From the NCBI GenBank assembly GCA_020345785.1, contig CP070771.1:6650436-6686410 (forward strand): a stretch of 35,975 bases of DNA, in the 5' to 3' direction. This DNA is from Desulfobacterales bacterium. Its GTDB lineage: Bacteria; Desulfobacterota; Desulfobacteria; Desulfobacterales; JAFDCJ01. The position numbers and the translations under genes are program-made. This document shows positions 7,914-16,330 of the stretch, piece after piece. Each line of letters opens with the position of its first letter. Position 1 is the stretch's first letter. The notes beneath the pieces were generated by a model. The model had not been told where the DNA came from. It worked only from the letters and a program-made list of their open reading frames with translations, and ran no database searches.

Positions 7914-9611
7914 CTAAGCAATAGCGATTTTCTCTATAATAGTTTCCATCTTCTCAATCAAGGGCATCAATGTCGATTTTGAGCGCGCCGAAATGGCGGT
8001 ACCGTTGAGTTTGCGGCTTAATCGTTCAATAGTTTCAGGGTCGAGAAGATCCATTTTATTCAATACCCGCAGCGTCGTTGTCTGCTGTAAATTAAGATCG
8101 GCCAGGATTCTTTCAACAGATTTGATCTGTTCCTCATACTGAGGATTGCTGATATCGATGATGTGCAGCAAAAGATCCGCATTTTCAAGTTCCTCTAAAG
8201 TGGCGCGAAATGCGACCATGAGATCTCTGGGTAAATCCTTTATAAATCCCACCGTATCCGTGATGATGACCTCGATGTCGCGGGGAAACCGCAGCCGGCG
8301 GCTGGAAGGATCCAGCGTGGCGAAAAGGCGGCTTTCAGCAATTACCTTGCTTTTTGTCAGAGTGTTCAGCAGGGTTGATTTGCCCGCATTGGTATAGCCG
8401 ATGATCGAGACAATCGGCAATGCTTTTTTGAGTCGCCGGGATTTTTGTTGACCTCTATGCTTTCTGACCGCAAACAATTCCTTCTCCAGTTGAGCGATGC
8501 GGTCACGTGCCCGGCGTCGGTTGATTTCCAGCTTGGTTTCGCCCGGTCCGCGTCCACCGATACCACCGGTTAAGCGCGACATGGCGGTGTTTTTAGTTAC
8601 CAGGCGGGGCAGCAAATACTTCAGTTGAGCCAGCTCGACCTGCAGCTTGCCCTGACGTGTGCGGGCCCGCTGGGCAAAAATATCAAGTATGAGCTGGGTG
8701 CGATCGATGACTTTCAAATCGATCTGGTCCGTAATGGATCGAATCTGGGACGGATTGAGCTCCTGATCAAAGATGATCAAGCTGGCAGCTTCCTGCAGAG
8801 CTAAAATAGCCAGGTCCTGCAGTTTGCCGGGGCCGATCAGCAGCCGGGAATCCGCTTTGCTGCGGTGTTGTATCACGGTTCCGATGACATCGATGCCGCC
8901 GGAGCGGGCAAGCTCCTTAAGTTCGGTCAGTGATGCCTGGGATTTGGGTTTTGTCGCAGACGGCACGCTGACCAGCAGGGCTCTTTCAGTTCCAGCGTCG
9001 GCATCGTACCCGATACTCTCGCGGGATAGCTCGTCTTCCAGCGCCTGGATCAGCTCCAGGCAGTCGATGTCCAGGTTGCCGGGACTTAACGGCGGTAATA
9101 CCCGGTAAGGTTTTTTTTCTGACTCTCTGGGCATCACGTGCGCCATGTGGACCTTTTGGGGAATTCCCTCGTCACTGCTGGTGATCACGGCCATCAAATC
9201 CAGCCTCAACAGAGCCAGATCGGTGAGATCGTCCGTGGTCAGTGCTTCATGGTCCAGATGGGTATGGATGCATCGCAAGCCGATCAGGCGTCCGGGAGCA
9301 GCCCGGTACTCGCCGGTTTGCGGAATGACGATTCTTTTACTGTCACCGATAATGACAAACGCCACTTTACTGCGCCGGTTTACCATGATTCCAATCTGTC
9401 GGCGTATTTCACGCGACAGGCGGCACAGATCGCGTGCCAATTCATGGGAAAGCAGAAACTCCGGCGGAAAGCGTCGGCGGTATAAGTTTCCCAGTCTTTT
9501 GATTTGATTCGGCTTCAGGCCGGTAGTATTTCCGTAAAGCTTTTTCAAGAATGTGGTTTGATGTGTGATGTCAGCTCCTGGCAAGTGCTTCTTCAGACGC
9601 CAGATTCTCAA
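7914..9611 (-). CDS. hflX: ribosome-associated GTPase HflX
   Basis: A GTPase that binds the large ribosomal subunit and rescues stalled or heat-damaged ribosomes. 565 residues, longer than E. coli HflX (426), because of an N-terminal extension of about 180 residues. Seen: family motif GGRGPGE (352-358), G1 GYTNAGKST (405-413), G3 DTVG (452-455), G4 NKMD (518-521), G5 SAR (541-543). The open frame begins at a TTG inside the end of dnaB and would overlap it by 41 bases without a clear ribosome site. A TTG at 9548, giving a start at LKKLYGNT, is an alternative. It is cotranscribed with dnaB upstream and the phosphatase gene downstream. Confidence 0.92.
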   Translation of the reverse strand: MRIWRLKKHLPGADITHQTTFLKKLYGNTTGLKPNQIKRLGNLYRRRFPPEFLLSHELARDLCRLSREIRRQIGIMVNRRSKVAFVIIGDSKRIVIPQTGEYRAAPGRLIGLRCIHTHLDHEALTTDDLTDLALLRLDLMAVITSSDEGIPQKVHMAHVMPRESEKKPYRVLPPLSPGNLDIDCLELIQALEDELSRESIGYDADAGTERALLVSVPSATKPKSQASLTELKELARSGGIDVIGTVIQHRSKADSRLLIGPGKLQDLAILALQEAASLIIFDQELNPSQIRSITDQIDLKVIDRTQLILDIFAQRARTRQGKLQVELAQLKYLLPRLVTKNTAMSRLTGGIGGRGPGETKLEINRRRARDRIAQLEKELFAVRKHRGQQKSRRLKKALPIVSIIGYTNAGKSTLLNTLTKSKVIAESRLFATLDPSSRRLRFPRDIEVIITDTVGFIKDLPRDLMVAFRATLEELENADLLLHIIDISNPQYEEQIKSVERILADLNLQQTTTLRVLNKMDLLDPETIERLSRKLNGTAISARSKSTLMPLIEKMETIIEKIAIA

Positions 9612-10950
9612 AACGGGTATAGGAATTAAGGAATGTCAGATAAATGTCTCCTGTAGGGCCGTTGCGCTGCTTCGACAGCAGAATTTCAGCAATCCCTCTG
9701 CTGGGGTTGTCTTCTTCTTTATTGTATACTTCATCTCTATATATGAAAGCAACGACATCGGCATCCTGTTCCAGAGCGCCCGATTCCCTCAAATCGGAAA
9801 GCCGGGGCCTCTTGTCGGTGCGCTGCTCGAGCATCCGGTTAAGCTGTGACAGGGCTACGACCGGCAATTCTAGTTCTTTGGCAAGCGCTTTCAAGGCCCG
9901 AGAAATCTCGGATATTTCGAGATCCCTGCGTTCGGCGCCTACCCGTCCCTGCATGAGCTGTAAATAATCAATAATGATTAGCCCGATATTTTTATCCATC
10001 TTCAGCCGTCTGGCTTTGGCGCGTATTTCCATGGCCGTCAGACTCGGAGAATCGTCGATGTATATGGGGGCTTCGGACAGAATTCCGGCAGCGTCGGTCA
10101 ACCGGTGCCAATCCTCCATGCTGAAAAAACCACCTTTTAAGCGGGAGGAATCAATGCGTGCTTCCGAACACAACATGCGCAAAGACAGCTGCTCTTTGGA
10201 CATTTCCAGTGAAAATATAGCCACCGGCACAGCGGTATCCACGGCGGCGTTGCGGGCGATGTTCAATGCCAGTGCAGTTTTGCCCATGCTGGGACGAGCG
10301 GCTAATATGATGAGATCGGAACTCTGCAATCCCGAGGTCAGATTATCCAGATGCGTAAACCCCGTCGGGACTCCGGTTACCAGGCTGCGATTTCCTTGCT
10401 TCTCCTCCAGGGTTTCAATATTGCTGAGAATGATTTTGCTGAGGGGGAAAAAAGACTGTCGCGCCTTTTTCTCCGAAATTTCAAAAATTGCCGCTTCCGC
10501 ATAGTCGATCACATCGTCGGCATTGCCTCTTTCTTCAAAACAGCGTTTGACAATGGCGTTGGCTTTTTCAATCAGACGTCTCAGCGATGCTTTGTCGTGA
10601 ACAATTTTAGCGTAATGCAGGGCATTGACTGCCAGCGGTACCGCGTCAACCAGCCTGGCAAGATAGCTGGCACCGCCGACCTCTTCCAGTTGACCTTTTT
10701 CCTTTAACTTATTGGCCAGCGTGACCAGGTCTACCGGTTCGGCTTTGTCAAACAGATCGACAATGGCGGCATAAATTTTTTGATGGGCGGTTCGGTAGAA
10801 GTCTCCCGCCGCCAGCGTTTCGATGACATCCAGCAACGCATCATTATCGACCAGGATGGCACTGAGAATGGCTTCTTCCGCTTCGATGTTTTGCGGCGGC
10901 AGGCCATAGGGCGCGACATCTTTGGACATTTGTGACTGGTGTTCGGACAT
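9571..10950 (-). CDS. dnaB: replicative DNA helicase DnaB
   Basis: Hexameric helicase that unwinds the chromosome ahead of the replisome. 459 residues, full length. N-terminal domain (about 15-120, with PPQNIEAEEAILSAIL), linker, then the RecA-like motor: Walker A ARPSMGKT (218-225), FSLEMSKEQL, Walker B IIIDYLQLM, SQLNR and DLRESGALEQDAD. No intein is seen at the usual insertion sites. The ATG follows GAGG by five bases. It comes after rplI with a 288-bp gap, the common order in this lineage. Confidence 0.96.
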   Translation of the reverse strand: MSEHQSQMSKDVAPYGLPPQNIEAEEAILSAILVDNDALLDVIETLAAGDFYRTAHQKIYAAIVDLFDKAEPVDLVTLANKLKEKGQLEEVGGASYLARLVDAVPLAVNALHYAKIVHDKASLRRLIEKANAIVKRCFEERGNADDVIDYAEAAIFEISEKKARQSFFPLSKIILSNIETLEEKQGNRSLVTGVPTGFTHLDNLTSGLQSSDLIILAARPSMGKTALALNIARNAAVDTAVPVAIFSLEMSKEQLSLRMLCSEARIDSSRLKGGFFSMEDWHRLTDAAGILSEAPIYIDDSPSLTAMEIRAKARRLKMDKNIGLIIIDYLQLMQGRVGAERRDLEISEISRALKALAKELELPVVALSQLNRMLEQRTDKRPRLSDLRESGALEQDADVVAFIYRDEVYNKEEDNPSRGIAEILLSKQRNGPTGDIYLTFLNSYTRFENLASEEALARS

Positions 10951-11083
10951 GGGGCCTCACGTTAGGGGCTTAGCGGCGCCGTAATGACAATTTATTGTCG
11001 ATATTGATTAAGCAGTTGTATCGTATGGTTATGAATGAACTAAAATTTAAAATGACTGATCCGCCTAAAAAATGGCGGACAAG

Positions 11084-11172
11084 AATGAGCTAATCCGCGG
11101 ACTATCGTTTTAAATGGACAGAATACCTTAACTTTAGGCATTTTAGGCAACTTAGCTCATTTTAGGCATTTT
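11084..11172. repeat. inverted AATGAGCTAA repeat in dnaB leader
   Basis: AATGAGCTAA at 11084-11093 returns inverted at 11152-11161. The word TTTAGGCA occurs three times between 11133 and 11170. It lies in the gap between rplI and dnaB (10951-11238), which has no gene. Confidence 0.6.
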
Positions 11173-11215
11173 TCCGGTTTATCCAGGATAGTAGCGTTGC
11201 CCCAAGCTGATCGTC

Positions 11216-11247
11216 GGTATACTATACCACCCGAGAAATCACTCGGG
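11216..11247 (-). other. two abutting hairpins at the rplI stop codon
   Basis: CCCGAG (11230-11235) pairs with CTCGGG (11242-11247) around the TGA stop of rplI. Immediately beyond lies the perfect palindrome GGTATACTATACC (11216-11228). No T run follows, so I read them as RNA stability or processing structures rather than an intrinsic terminator. Confidence 0.45.
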
Positions 11248-11682
11248 AACGATTTCCACGGTAATTTCAGGTTCGACTCCCTTGTAAACTCGAATCGGAA
11301 TTTTGTAGGTGCCAAGGGCCTTGATCGGTTCATTCAGCAGCAGCATTCTTTTTTCCACCACGATGTTCTGGGCGGCCAGGGCATCGATGATATCTCTGAC
11401 CGTCACCGATCCATACAGGCGGTCTTCATCGCTGACCTTAGCGGATATTTGACAGGTGACACCTTCAAGTTTTGCGGCCATCTCTTCAGCCAGTTTTCGC
11501 TCTTTGGCGATCTGGATTTCAAATTTCGCTTTTTCCTGTTCTATCATGCGACGATTCTGCGGCGTCGCCAAAACGGCTTTGTCCTGGGGGAGCAGGTAAT
11601 TACGGGCATAACCGCGGGCCACATCAACCTCGCTGCCGATGATACCCAGTGAACTAATTGTCTCTTTCAGGATTACTCTCAT
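11239..11682 (-). CDS. rplI: 50S ribosomal protein L9
   Basis: A two-domain protein of the large subunit that binds 23S rRNA near the L1 stalk. 147 residues, usual length. The N-terminal rRNA-binding domain shows MRVILKE, LG, and VARGYARNYLLP (about 22-33); a charged central helix and C-terminal domain (SVTVRDI, IPIRVYKGVEPEITV) follow. The start is ATG 11680-11682, eight bases after GGAGG; an in-frame TTG six bases earlier sits inside the spacer. It belongs to the rpsF operon. Confidence 0.96.
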   Translation of the reverse strand: MRVILKETISSLGIIGSEVDVARGYARNYLLPQDKAVLATPQNRRMIEQEKAKFEIQIAKERKLAEEMAAKLEGVTCQISAKVSDEDRLYGSVTVRDIIDALAAQNIVVEKRMLLLNEPIKALGTYKIPIRVYKGVEPEITVEIVPE

Positions 11683-11700
11683 TATCAAAACCTCCGCTAT

Positions 11701-11955
11701 TTGATTGAATATTGAAGATTGAAAATTGAATATTTCCGGAATTCAATCTGAACCTGAAATTAACGGAAAACTTCAGAATATTCAATATTGATGGTATCGG
11801 AAAAAGGCCTCGAATCGTCATGCCGGATTTAATTCGGCATCCAAAACATCCTGAATCCACTGGCTTCCGGTTTTCGTCGGAATGACGGCAAGATGGTAAA
11901 TTTGACTTTTTACGAGCTCATCAATCTTCAATTTTCAATCTTCAATTTTCAATTC
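11701..11955. repeat. inverted TTGAAAATTGAAGA word arrays flanking a REP-like palindrome
   Basis: The left arm (about 11704-11732) is made of ATTGAATATTGAAGATTG words. The right arm (about 11921-11955) is their reverse complement (TCTTCAATTTTCAATC, repeated) and reaches the end of the DUF2232 gene. Between them, 11815-11890 holds a palindromic segment with CGTCATGCCGGATTTAATTC and TCGTCGGAATGACGGC, like widespread TCATTCCGGC palindromes. No gene is seen in this gap. Confidence 0.65.
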
Positions 11956-12920
11956 AACGGTTTCCCCGATCTTCTGAAATTCACCCACATATCAAAAAAA
12001 CCGAGACCGATGACGGCCAGCAATATCAATTGCTGCAGGGCGATCAGGGCATACAGAAAAAACCGGATAACCCGGGGAAACCGTTTTTTCTCAAAATAAA
12101 ACGATACGATGGCAATTCCCTGAAAAAAATAGACGATCATTAGAATTAACAGGCCGTTTAGGCCGATCACTTTCACCGCCGTCACCGGTATAAACAGCGC
12201 TAAACCGCAGCCGATAACGCCCCAGACCAAAACTTCAGGGGCTTTCCACATTTTCAACGGCCCAAAATCCGGATAAAACAGCAAACGCTTTTTCAGGATC
12301 GGTTTTGCCAAAAGAATATTGGTCCAGGCAACAAACAGCGTCGACATGGTTACCAGGGCGGGTAGGATTGTCATCAGAACATGCTGGATCTGATTCAGCG
12401 AACGGGATATCATCTGAATATTCTCTTCCGACATCCCCATGCTCTGGTACAATACCAGCGTCAGTTCCAGATTTTTGGCGACATAGTCGGATACAACAGT
12501 GTAGATGCCGTCACCGGATATCAACCCGAATATGACCAGGCCGATCAAGCCGCAAAGCAGGACACCGCCGCAGGCAAAAAGCAGGGTTTTTTCAATCGAA
12601 AGGTTTAATTCGATCAATTCACCCAGCATGAATCCGAGCAGCAATAAACCGCCAAAGAATAATATGTCCGTGGACATATCGCCGATCACAATTGCCAGCA
12701 TCAGGCCTGAAATTATCGGGATCAGACCCCCGGTTACCCTTCCCAGCTTCAGGCGATAATAGAGGATCGGCAAGGGAATAAACAGCGCACCAACGAACCC
12801 GACGATCGGAATGAACACCGACATAAAGAAAATCAGGCTAGTTATTAGTACGCCATTGACAATATCCTTTGCCATTGCCTTTACAGTGTCGCTTAAAGGT
12901 TTGGGGGAAATCCGATTCAC
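11949..12920 (-). CDS. DUF2232 (YybS-like) multi-pass membrane protein
   Basis: An integral membrane protein of 323 residues with eight or so hydrophobic segments, seen at about 23-55, 65-100, 110-140, 185-215, 230-260 and 285-315. It resembles the DUF2232/YybS family, whose genes typically lie between rpsR and rplI in Deltaproteobacteria and near rplI in Firmicutes. The exact function is not established; an S-component-like transport role has been proposed for related folds. The start is GTG 12918-12920 with a weak GGGG stretch upstream. It begins 24 bases after the rpsR stop, so it is cotranscribed. Confidence 0.8.
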   Translation of the reverse strand: MNRISPKPLSDTVKAMAKDIVNGVLITSLIFFMSVFIPIVGFVGALFIPLPILYYRLKLGRVTGGLIPIISGLMLAIVIGDMSTDILFFGGLLLLGFMLGELIELNLSIEKTLLFACGGVLLCGLIGLVIFGLISGDGIYTVVSDYVAKNLELTLVLYQSMGMSEENIQMISRSLNQIQHVLMTILPALVTMSTLFVAWTNILLAKPILKKRLLFYPDFGPLKMWKAPEVLVWGVIGCGLALFIPVTAVKVIGLNGLLILMIVYFFQGIAIVSFYFEKKRFPRVIRFFLYALIALQQLILLAVIGLGFFDMWVNFRRSGKPLN

Positions 12921-12944
12921 TGCCCCGCAGCCGAAGTCATTATT

Positions 12945-13226
12945 TTAGCGAAATTCAACTGTCCCTACATAAGGCAGAAGGGCAATCGTTCGGGCCCGTT
13001 TGATTGCGTGGGTGAGAGTTCGCTGATGTTTGGCACAACAACCGGACAATCTTCGGGGAATGATTTTACCGCGTTCGGTAATAAAATATCTAAGCGATTT
13101 TGGATCCTTGTAACTGATCTCAAGACTTGTATCCGCACAGAACCGGCAGACTTTCCGGCGATGAAATATTCTTCGCTTTCTTCTGGGTTTCTGATCTTTT
13201 CTGTTGGATCTTGACGGTGCGGCCAT
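12945..13226 (-). CDS. rpsR: 30S ribosomal protein S18
   Basis: Binds 16S rRNA together with S6 on the small-subunit platform. 93 residues. The core is typical ([20 protein letters not shown], then [15 protein letters not shown]). It is the zinc-binding form: CRFC at about 27-30 and CCAKH further on supply the metal ligands. The ATG follows AGGAGG by about eight bases. It sits three bases after the rpsF stop, so the two are probably translationally coupled. Confidence 0.96.
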   Translation of the reverse strand: MAAPSRSNRKDQKPRRKRRIFHRRKVCRFCADTSLEISYKDPKSLRYFITERGKIIPRRLSGCCAKHQRTLTHAIKRARTIALLPYVGTVEFR

Positions 13227-13229
13227 ATT

Positions 13230-13763
13230 TTATGCCTCCTCTTTTTTTTCCGATGGGGTGGTCTCTTCGGCAGATTCATCAGCAGCAGCGGCGGGTGCCT
13301 CCGGCTCCAATTCGGCTTCCTCCTGCGCTTCTTCTACTTCTTCTGCTGCTTTCTCTTCTTCTCCTGCAGACGATGCTGCAGCTTCTTCGCGAGCCTGCAT
13401 TTCTGCCGCTGCTCTTTCACGTTCCCGTTTGCTTTCCGCCTCCGCCTGTTCCTCCTTGATTTTTTCAAGATCGGCATCTTTGTCCAGCAAAACAGTCATG
13501 TACTTGAGTGCGCGATCATCGATGCGAAAGAAACGCTCAATTTCATTGACCAACTCCGCCTCACCGCAGTAGTCAAACCTGACGTAATGGCCGCGTTCCT
13601 TTTTCCTGATTTCATACGCCAGCCTTCTTTCGCCCCAATCATCCTCGAAAGCCAACATGCCGTTCATCTGGGTGATCAGTTCTTTGACCCGTCCAAGCAA
13701 CAGGTCACGCTGTTCCTGAGAGATATCAGGATCAACAATAACAAATGTTTCGTACCTTCGCAT
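13230..13763 (-). CDS. rpsF: 30S ribosomal protein S6 with long acidic tail
   Basis: Partner of S18. The first ~98 residues form the S6 domain (MRRYETFVIVDPDIS, EDDWGERRLAYEI, FRIDDRALKYMTV). The remaining ~78 residues are a low-complexity tail of Glu, Ala, Lys and Arg, first mixed charge (KRERERAAAEMQARE), then strongly acidic. Bacterial S6 is usually 95-140 residues; 177 is long. Tails of this kind occur in S6 of some lineages, and E. coli S6 is glutamylated at its C terminus. The ATG follows AGGAGG by a few bases. It is first in the operon, behind a structured leader. Confidence 0.95.
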   Translation of the reverse strand: MRRYETFVIVDPDISQEQRDLLLGRVKELITQMNGMLAFEDDWGERRLAYEIRKKERGHYVRFDYCGEAELVNEIERFFRIDDRALKYMTVLLDKDADLEKIKEEQAEAESKRERERAAAEMQAREEAAASSAGEEEKAAEEVEEAQEEAELEPEAPAAAADESAEETTPSEKKEEA

Positions 13764-13927
13764 TTATCCTCCTTTCGGCTTTTAAAGCCCTGGTTATTGC
13801 CAGAGCAAGGATGGGATGGATTTTAATGTTCTGATTAATACACAGCGTCATCATTCATTTCTTATTCGCCTTTTTATGGTTGGTTTCTAACCTGCCGTAC
13901 CATGCCAAATAGAAAGAACGCTGTGTA
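13764..13927 (-). promoter_or_regulatory. structured leader of the rpsF operon
   Basis: Just upstream of the rpsF ribosome site are two hairpins: the palindrome GGCTTTTAAAGCC (13777-13789) and CTGG/CCAG with a six-base loop (13790-13803). Further up, TACACAGCGT (13839-13848) returns inverted at 13918-13927, enclosing a GGTT/AACC hairpin (about 13879-13893). An autoregulatory S6:S18-binding mRNA leader is known in many bacteria, and the position fits. I cannot confirm its exact consensus by eye. Confidence 0.4.
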
Positions 13928-14085
13928 TGTATGCACAATGATTTATTTCGTTATGTATAAAACCTATTCTAATATCATCTGAATATTTTAGCTGTCAATA
14001 TTATTTTAATGGAGTGAGTTGTTTTTATATCATTTTGGGGGCCGCGACGGTTGCAGCGGATACTGAAGACATTCAACAAAAAGGG

Positions 14086-14451
14086 CTAGCTTTTAGCTGA
14101 TAAGCTAACCCACTTTTTCCCACTCAGACCGTATGTTTCCGGATAGATCTCTGATCCAAATCCGACTGCTCGACAATAAAACTTGTAAGACACTGCTCGT
14201 AAGATGTCAAGGGAGAACTCGCGATCAGCCTGCCGGACTGATGGAATGTTGCCATTTAGAGTATTAATCGTGATTTCTTTGCATTTTACGAAAATTTTTT
14301 CCGCCTTTTCCGGGTTGGGATCAAAAAAGGAAAGGCTTTGATTCTCAAAATAAGCTTGAGTTTGATTCTGATTAAATTTAAGCCGATATAAAAAATCCAA
14401 AGCATCAAATTTAAAGGGTTGAAAAAGTCTGCGTTCTGGTTTATAGATCAT
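14086..14451 (-). CDS. hypothetical small protein, possibly a remnant
   Basis: An open frame of 121 residues in the otherwise empty gap 13,928-14,611. It starts at an ATG (14449-14451) without a convincing ribosome site and is AT-rich compared with its neighbours. I recognise no domain. The stretch EKIFVKCKEITINTLNG (encoded about 14,255-14,305) is matched by KKIFIKCEEIKFKTLKT on the minus strand at about 24,295-24,346, where no gene is intact. This suggests a dispersed, mostly decayed coding or repeat family. It may not be expressed. Confidence 0.25.
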   Translation of the reverse strand: MIYKPERRLFQPFKFDALDFLYRLKFNQNQTQAYFENQSLSFFDPNPEKAEKIFVKCKEITINTLNGNIPSVRQADREFSLDILRAVSYKFYCRAVGFGSEIYPETYGLSGKKWVSLSAKS

Positions 14452-14490
14452 CGTCAGGCTATCCGGCCGAACCCCCCTTCAAGTAGAGAC

Positions 14491-14517
14491 GGCCGTGCCC
14501 CGTCCGGGGTGCCGGCC
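14491..14517 (+). promoter_or_regulatory. GC-rich hairpin upstream of the transporter operon
   Basis: GGCC (14491-14494) pairs with GGCC (14514-14517) and CCCC (14498-14501) with GGGG (14506-14509). It lies about 95 bases before the substrate-binding protein start. It could act in the leader RNA or terminate upstream transcription, but no T run follows. Confidence 0.35.
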
Positions 14518-14611
14518 ACAACATCAAATCCGCAATCTCCCTGCTATCGACTGCCTAAGGTACACGATGTCGTTGAGGTCGGAGAATTCATTCAATGAAG
14601 GAGGTTTAAAA

Positions 14612-16261
14612 ATGAACCAGCGAAAGAAGTTAAGAAGTGCAGTACTAACCGCAATCATCTTGGTGGCCGGCGCGGCGCTGCTCCTGGGGACAGGATCTGC
14701 CCTGGCAGACCGCAAACCGGGTGCCCCGGTCGATCCGATGCAAATTACCACCGCCACGGCAACCTTTGACCCGGTGCGGCCCGAGTCGGCCCGGGTGATC
14801 GCGGCCGCTTTTCAGTCCATCGGCTGGGATGTGACCGCCAATCCGATCGACTACAACCAGAACGTGCAGAAGGTCATCATGGAGCACGACTACGACATGT
14901 GGCTGGTCAAACTCTCCGGGGCCTCCCTGCGCATCGATCCCAATGTGTTCATCTACAAAAAGCATTACTCCGGTGAATACAAAAAGGGCGGCTGGAACTG
15001 GGAAGGCCTTGAGAGTGCCGAAATCGACCAATTGGCACTGGCCCAGCAAAAAGAAATGGATGTGACCAAGCGCAAGGAAATCGTCTACCGGGCCCAAGAG
15101 GCGATCAAGGAAAATCAATCCATGAGTGTCTTGGCCTACGTGCAGATGACCAATGCCTACCGCTCCGACCGCATCAAAAATCTGACCCCCATGATGGGCG
15201 AGGGCATCGGCGGTTTCTGGGCCGATATCAGCATGGAAGTGATCCAGGGCGACGGCTACGTGCGAACCGGCGCCACCTCACCGCTTAAAAATCTCAACCC
15301 GGTGGCGGTCACAGACCATCTGGAGTTCATGGAACTGCGTATGATCTATGATCGGCTCTTCCGCATCAGCCCGGAGGGCACGGCCAAACCCTGGGCGGCC
15401 GAAACTTATACGGTGGTCGACCCGACAACCCTCGACATTAAACTCCGCCAGGGGATGAAGTTTCATGACGGGGTCGAGGTGACGGCCGAAGACGTCAAGT
15501 TTTCCCTGGATTATCTTGTCCAGTGGAAGGCGCCCTTCTTCGTTGAATCCCTCAAGGACCTGGAATCGGTGGAAACAACCGGCAAGTACAGTGTGCGGAT
15601 CAAGTTGAAACAACCCTATGCGCCGTTTATCCCCAACCTGCTGGGGGCTATTTTCATCATCCCCAAGCACATCTGGCAGGACATCCCCGACAAGGTCGAT
15701 GTGAGCGATCCGCTCAACTTCGCCAACGAAAAACCCATCGGCAGCGGCCCCTTCAAGTTTGACTACTGGGACCGCGGACGCGAGCTGAAAGTCACCGCCG
15801 TCAAGGATCATTTCAGCGCCCCCAAGTGTGAGGGAATCATCCGCATCGTATACGGCAGCCACGATGCCATGGCCGCGGCCATCGAAAAAGGCGAGTGCGA
15901 CCGCACCCGCTACATTTTAAAACCCAGTCTGCTGCTGGACCTGCAGAAAGTCCCGAACGTGGTGGCCAAGGGCTATCCGGATCACGGTTTTTACACCCTG
16001 AGCTACCACACCCGGCGGCCGCCGCTGGATGATCCGGCCTTTCGCAGGGCCATCGACCATCTGATTCCCAGGGAGCTGATGATCGAAGCCATCTTTTCCG
16101 GTTTCGGTGAGCCGGGCGGGTCGGTGATTGCACCGGCCAATAAGTTCTGGCACAATCCCAACGTCAAACCGAGCCCGGAAGACATCAACCAGGCCAAAAA
16201 AATCCTGCAGGATGCCGGCTACTGGTGGGACAAGAAGGGCAAATTGCATTACCCGAAATAA
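14612..16261 (+). CDS. family 5 substrate-binding protein, circularly permuted order
   Basis: The periplasmic binding protein of a dipeptide/oligopeptide-type ABC importer; 549 residues. A signal peptide (KK at 5-6, hydrophobic 10-30, ALA at 30-32) precedes the mature protein. The order of parts is unusual. Residues ~43-208 (RVIAAAFQSIGWDV, DYDMWLV, a Y-R-A-Q-E-A helix) match what is normally the C-terminal lobe of this family. Residues ~215-549 (TSPLKNLNPV, IYDRLFRISPEG, GMKFHDGVEVTAEDVKFSL, PIGSGPFKF, DDPAFRRAIDHLI) match the normal N-terminal part. The protein ends at AKKILQDAGY, where ordinary family members continue into the lobe found here at the front. The ATG follows GGAGG by seven bases. 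It heads a transporter cluster. The ligand is unknown; peptide or opine is inferred from neighbours. Confidence 0.88.
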   Translation: MNQRKKLRSAVLTAIILVAGAALLLGTGSALADRKPGAPVDPMQITTATATFDPVRPESARVIAAAFQSIGWDVTANPIDYNQNVQKVIMEHDYDMWLVKLSGASLRIDPNVFIYKKHYSGEYKKGGWNWEGLESAEIDQLALAQQKEMDVTKRKEIVYRAQEAIKENQSMSVLAYVQMTNAYRSDRIKNLTPMMGEGIGGFWADISMEVIQGDGYVRTGATSPLKNLNPVAVTDHLEFMELRMIYDRLFRISPEGTAKPWAAETYTVVDPTTLDIKLRQGMKFHDGVEVTAEDVKFSLDYLVQWKAPFFVESLKDLESVETTGKYSVRIKLKQPYAPFIPNLLGAIFIIPKHIWQDIPDKVDVSDPLNFANEKPIGSGPFKFDYWDRGRELKVTAVKDHFSAPKCEGIIRIVYGSHDAMAAAIEKGECDRTRYILKPSLLLDLQKVPNVVAKGYPDHGFYTLSYHTRRPPLDDPAFRRAIDHLIPRELMIEAIFSGFGEPGGSVIAPANKFWHNPNVKPSPEDINQAKKILQDAGYWWDKKGKLHYPK

Positions 16262-16330
16262 TCACCGGCAATGCTTCCCGGCGGGGCGGCCTTCCAGGCT
16301 GCCTCCCGGGAAGTGCAAAGGGGTGAAGCA

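Noticed and set aside
11270..11300. tRNA-like GGTTCGACTCC motif
   Set aside because: It lies inside rplI on the opposite strand and no cloverleaf surrounds it. I found no tRNA in the window.
14612..16261. Binding-protein gene as a broken (C-terminally truncated) copy
   Set aside because: The lobe missing at the C terminus is present at the N terminus behind an intact signal peptide, so permutation explains the sequence better than truncation.
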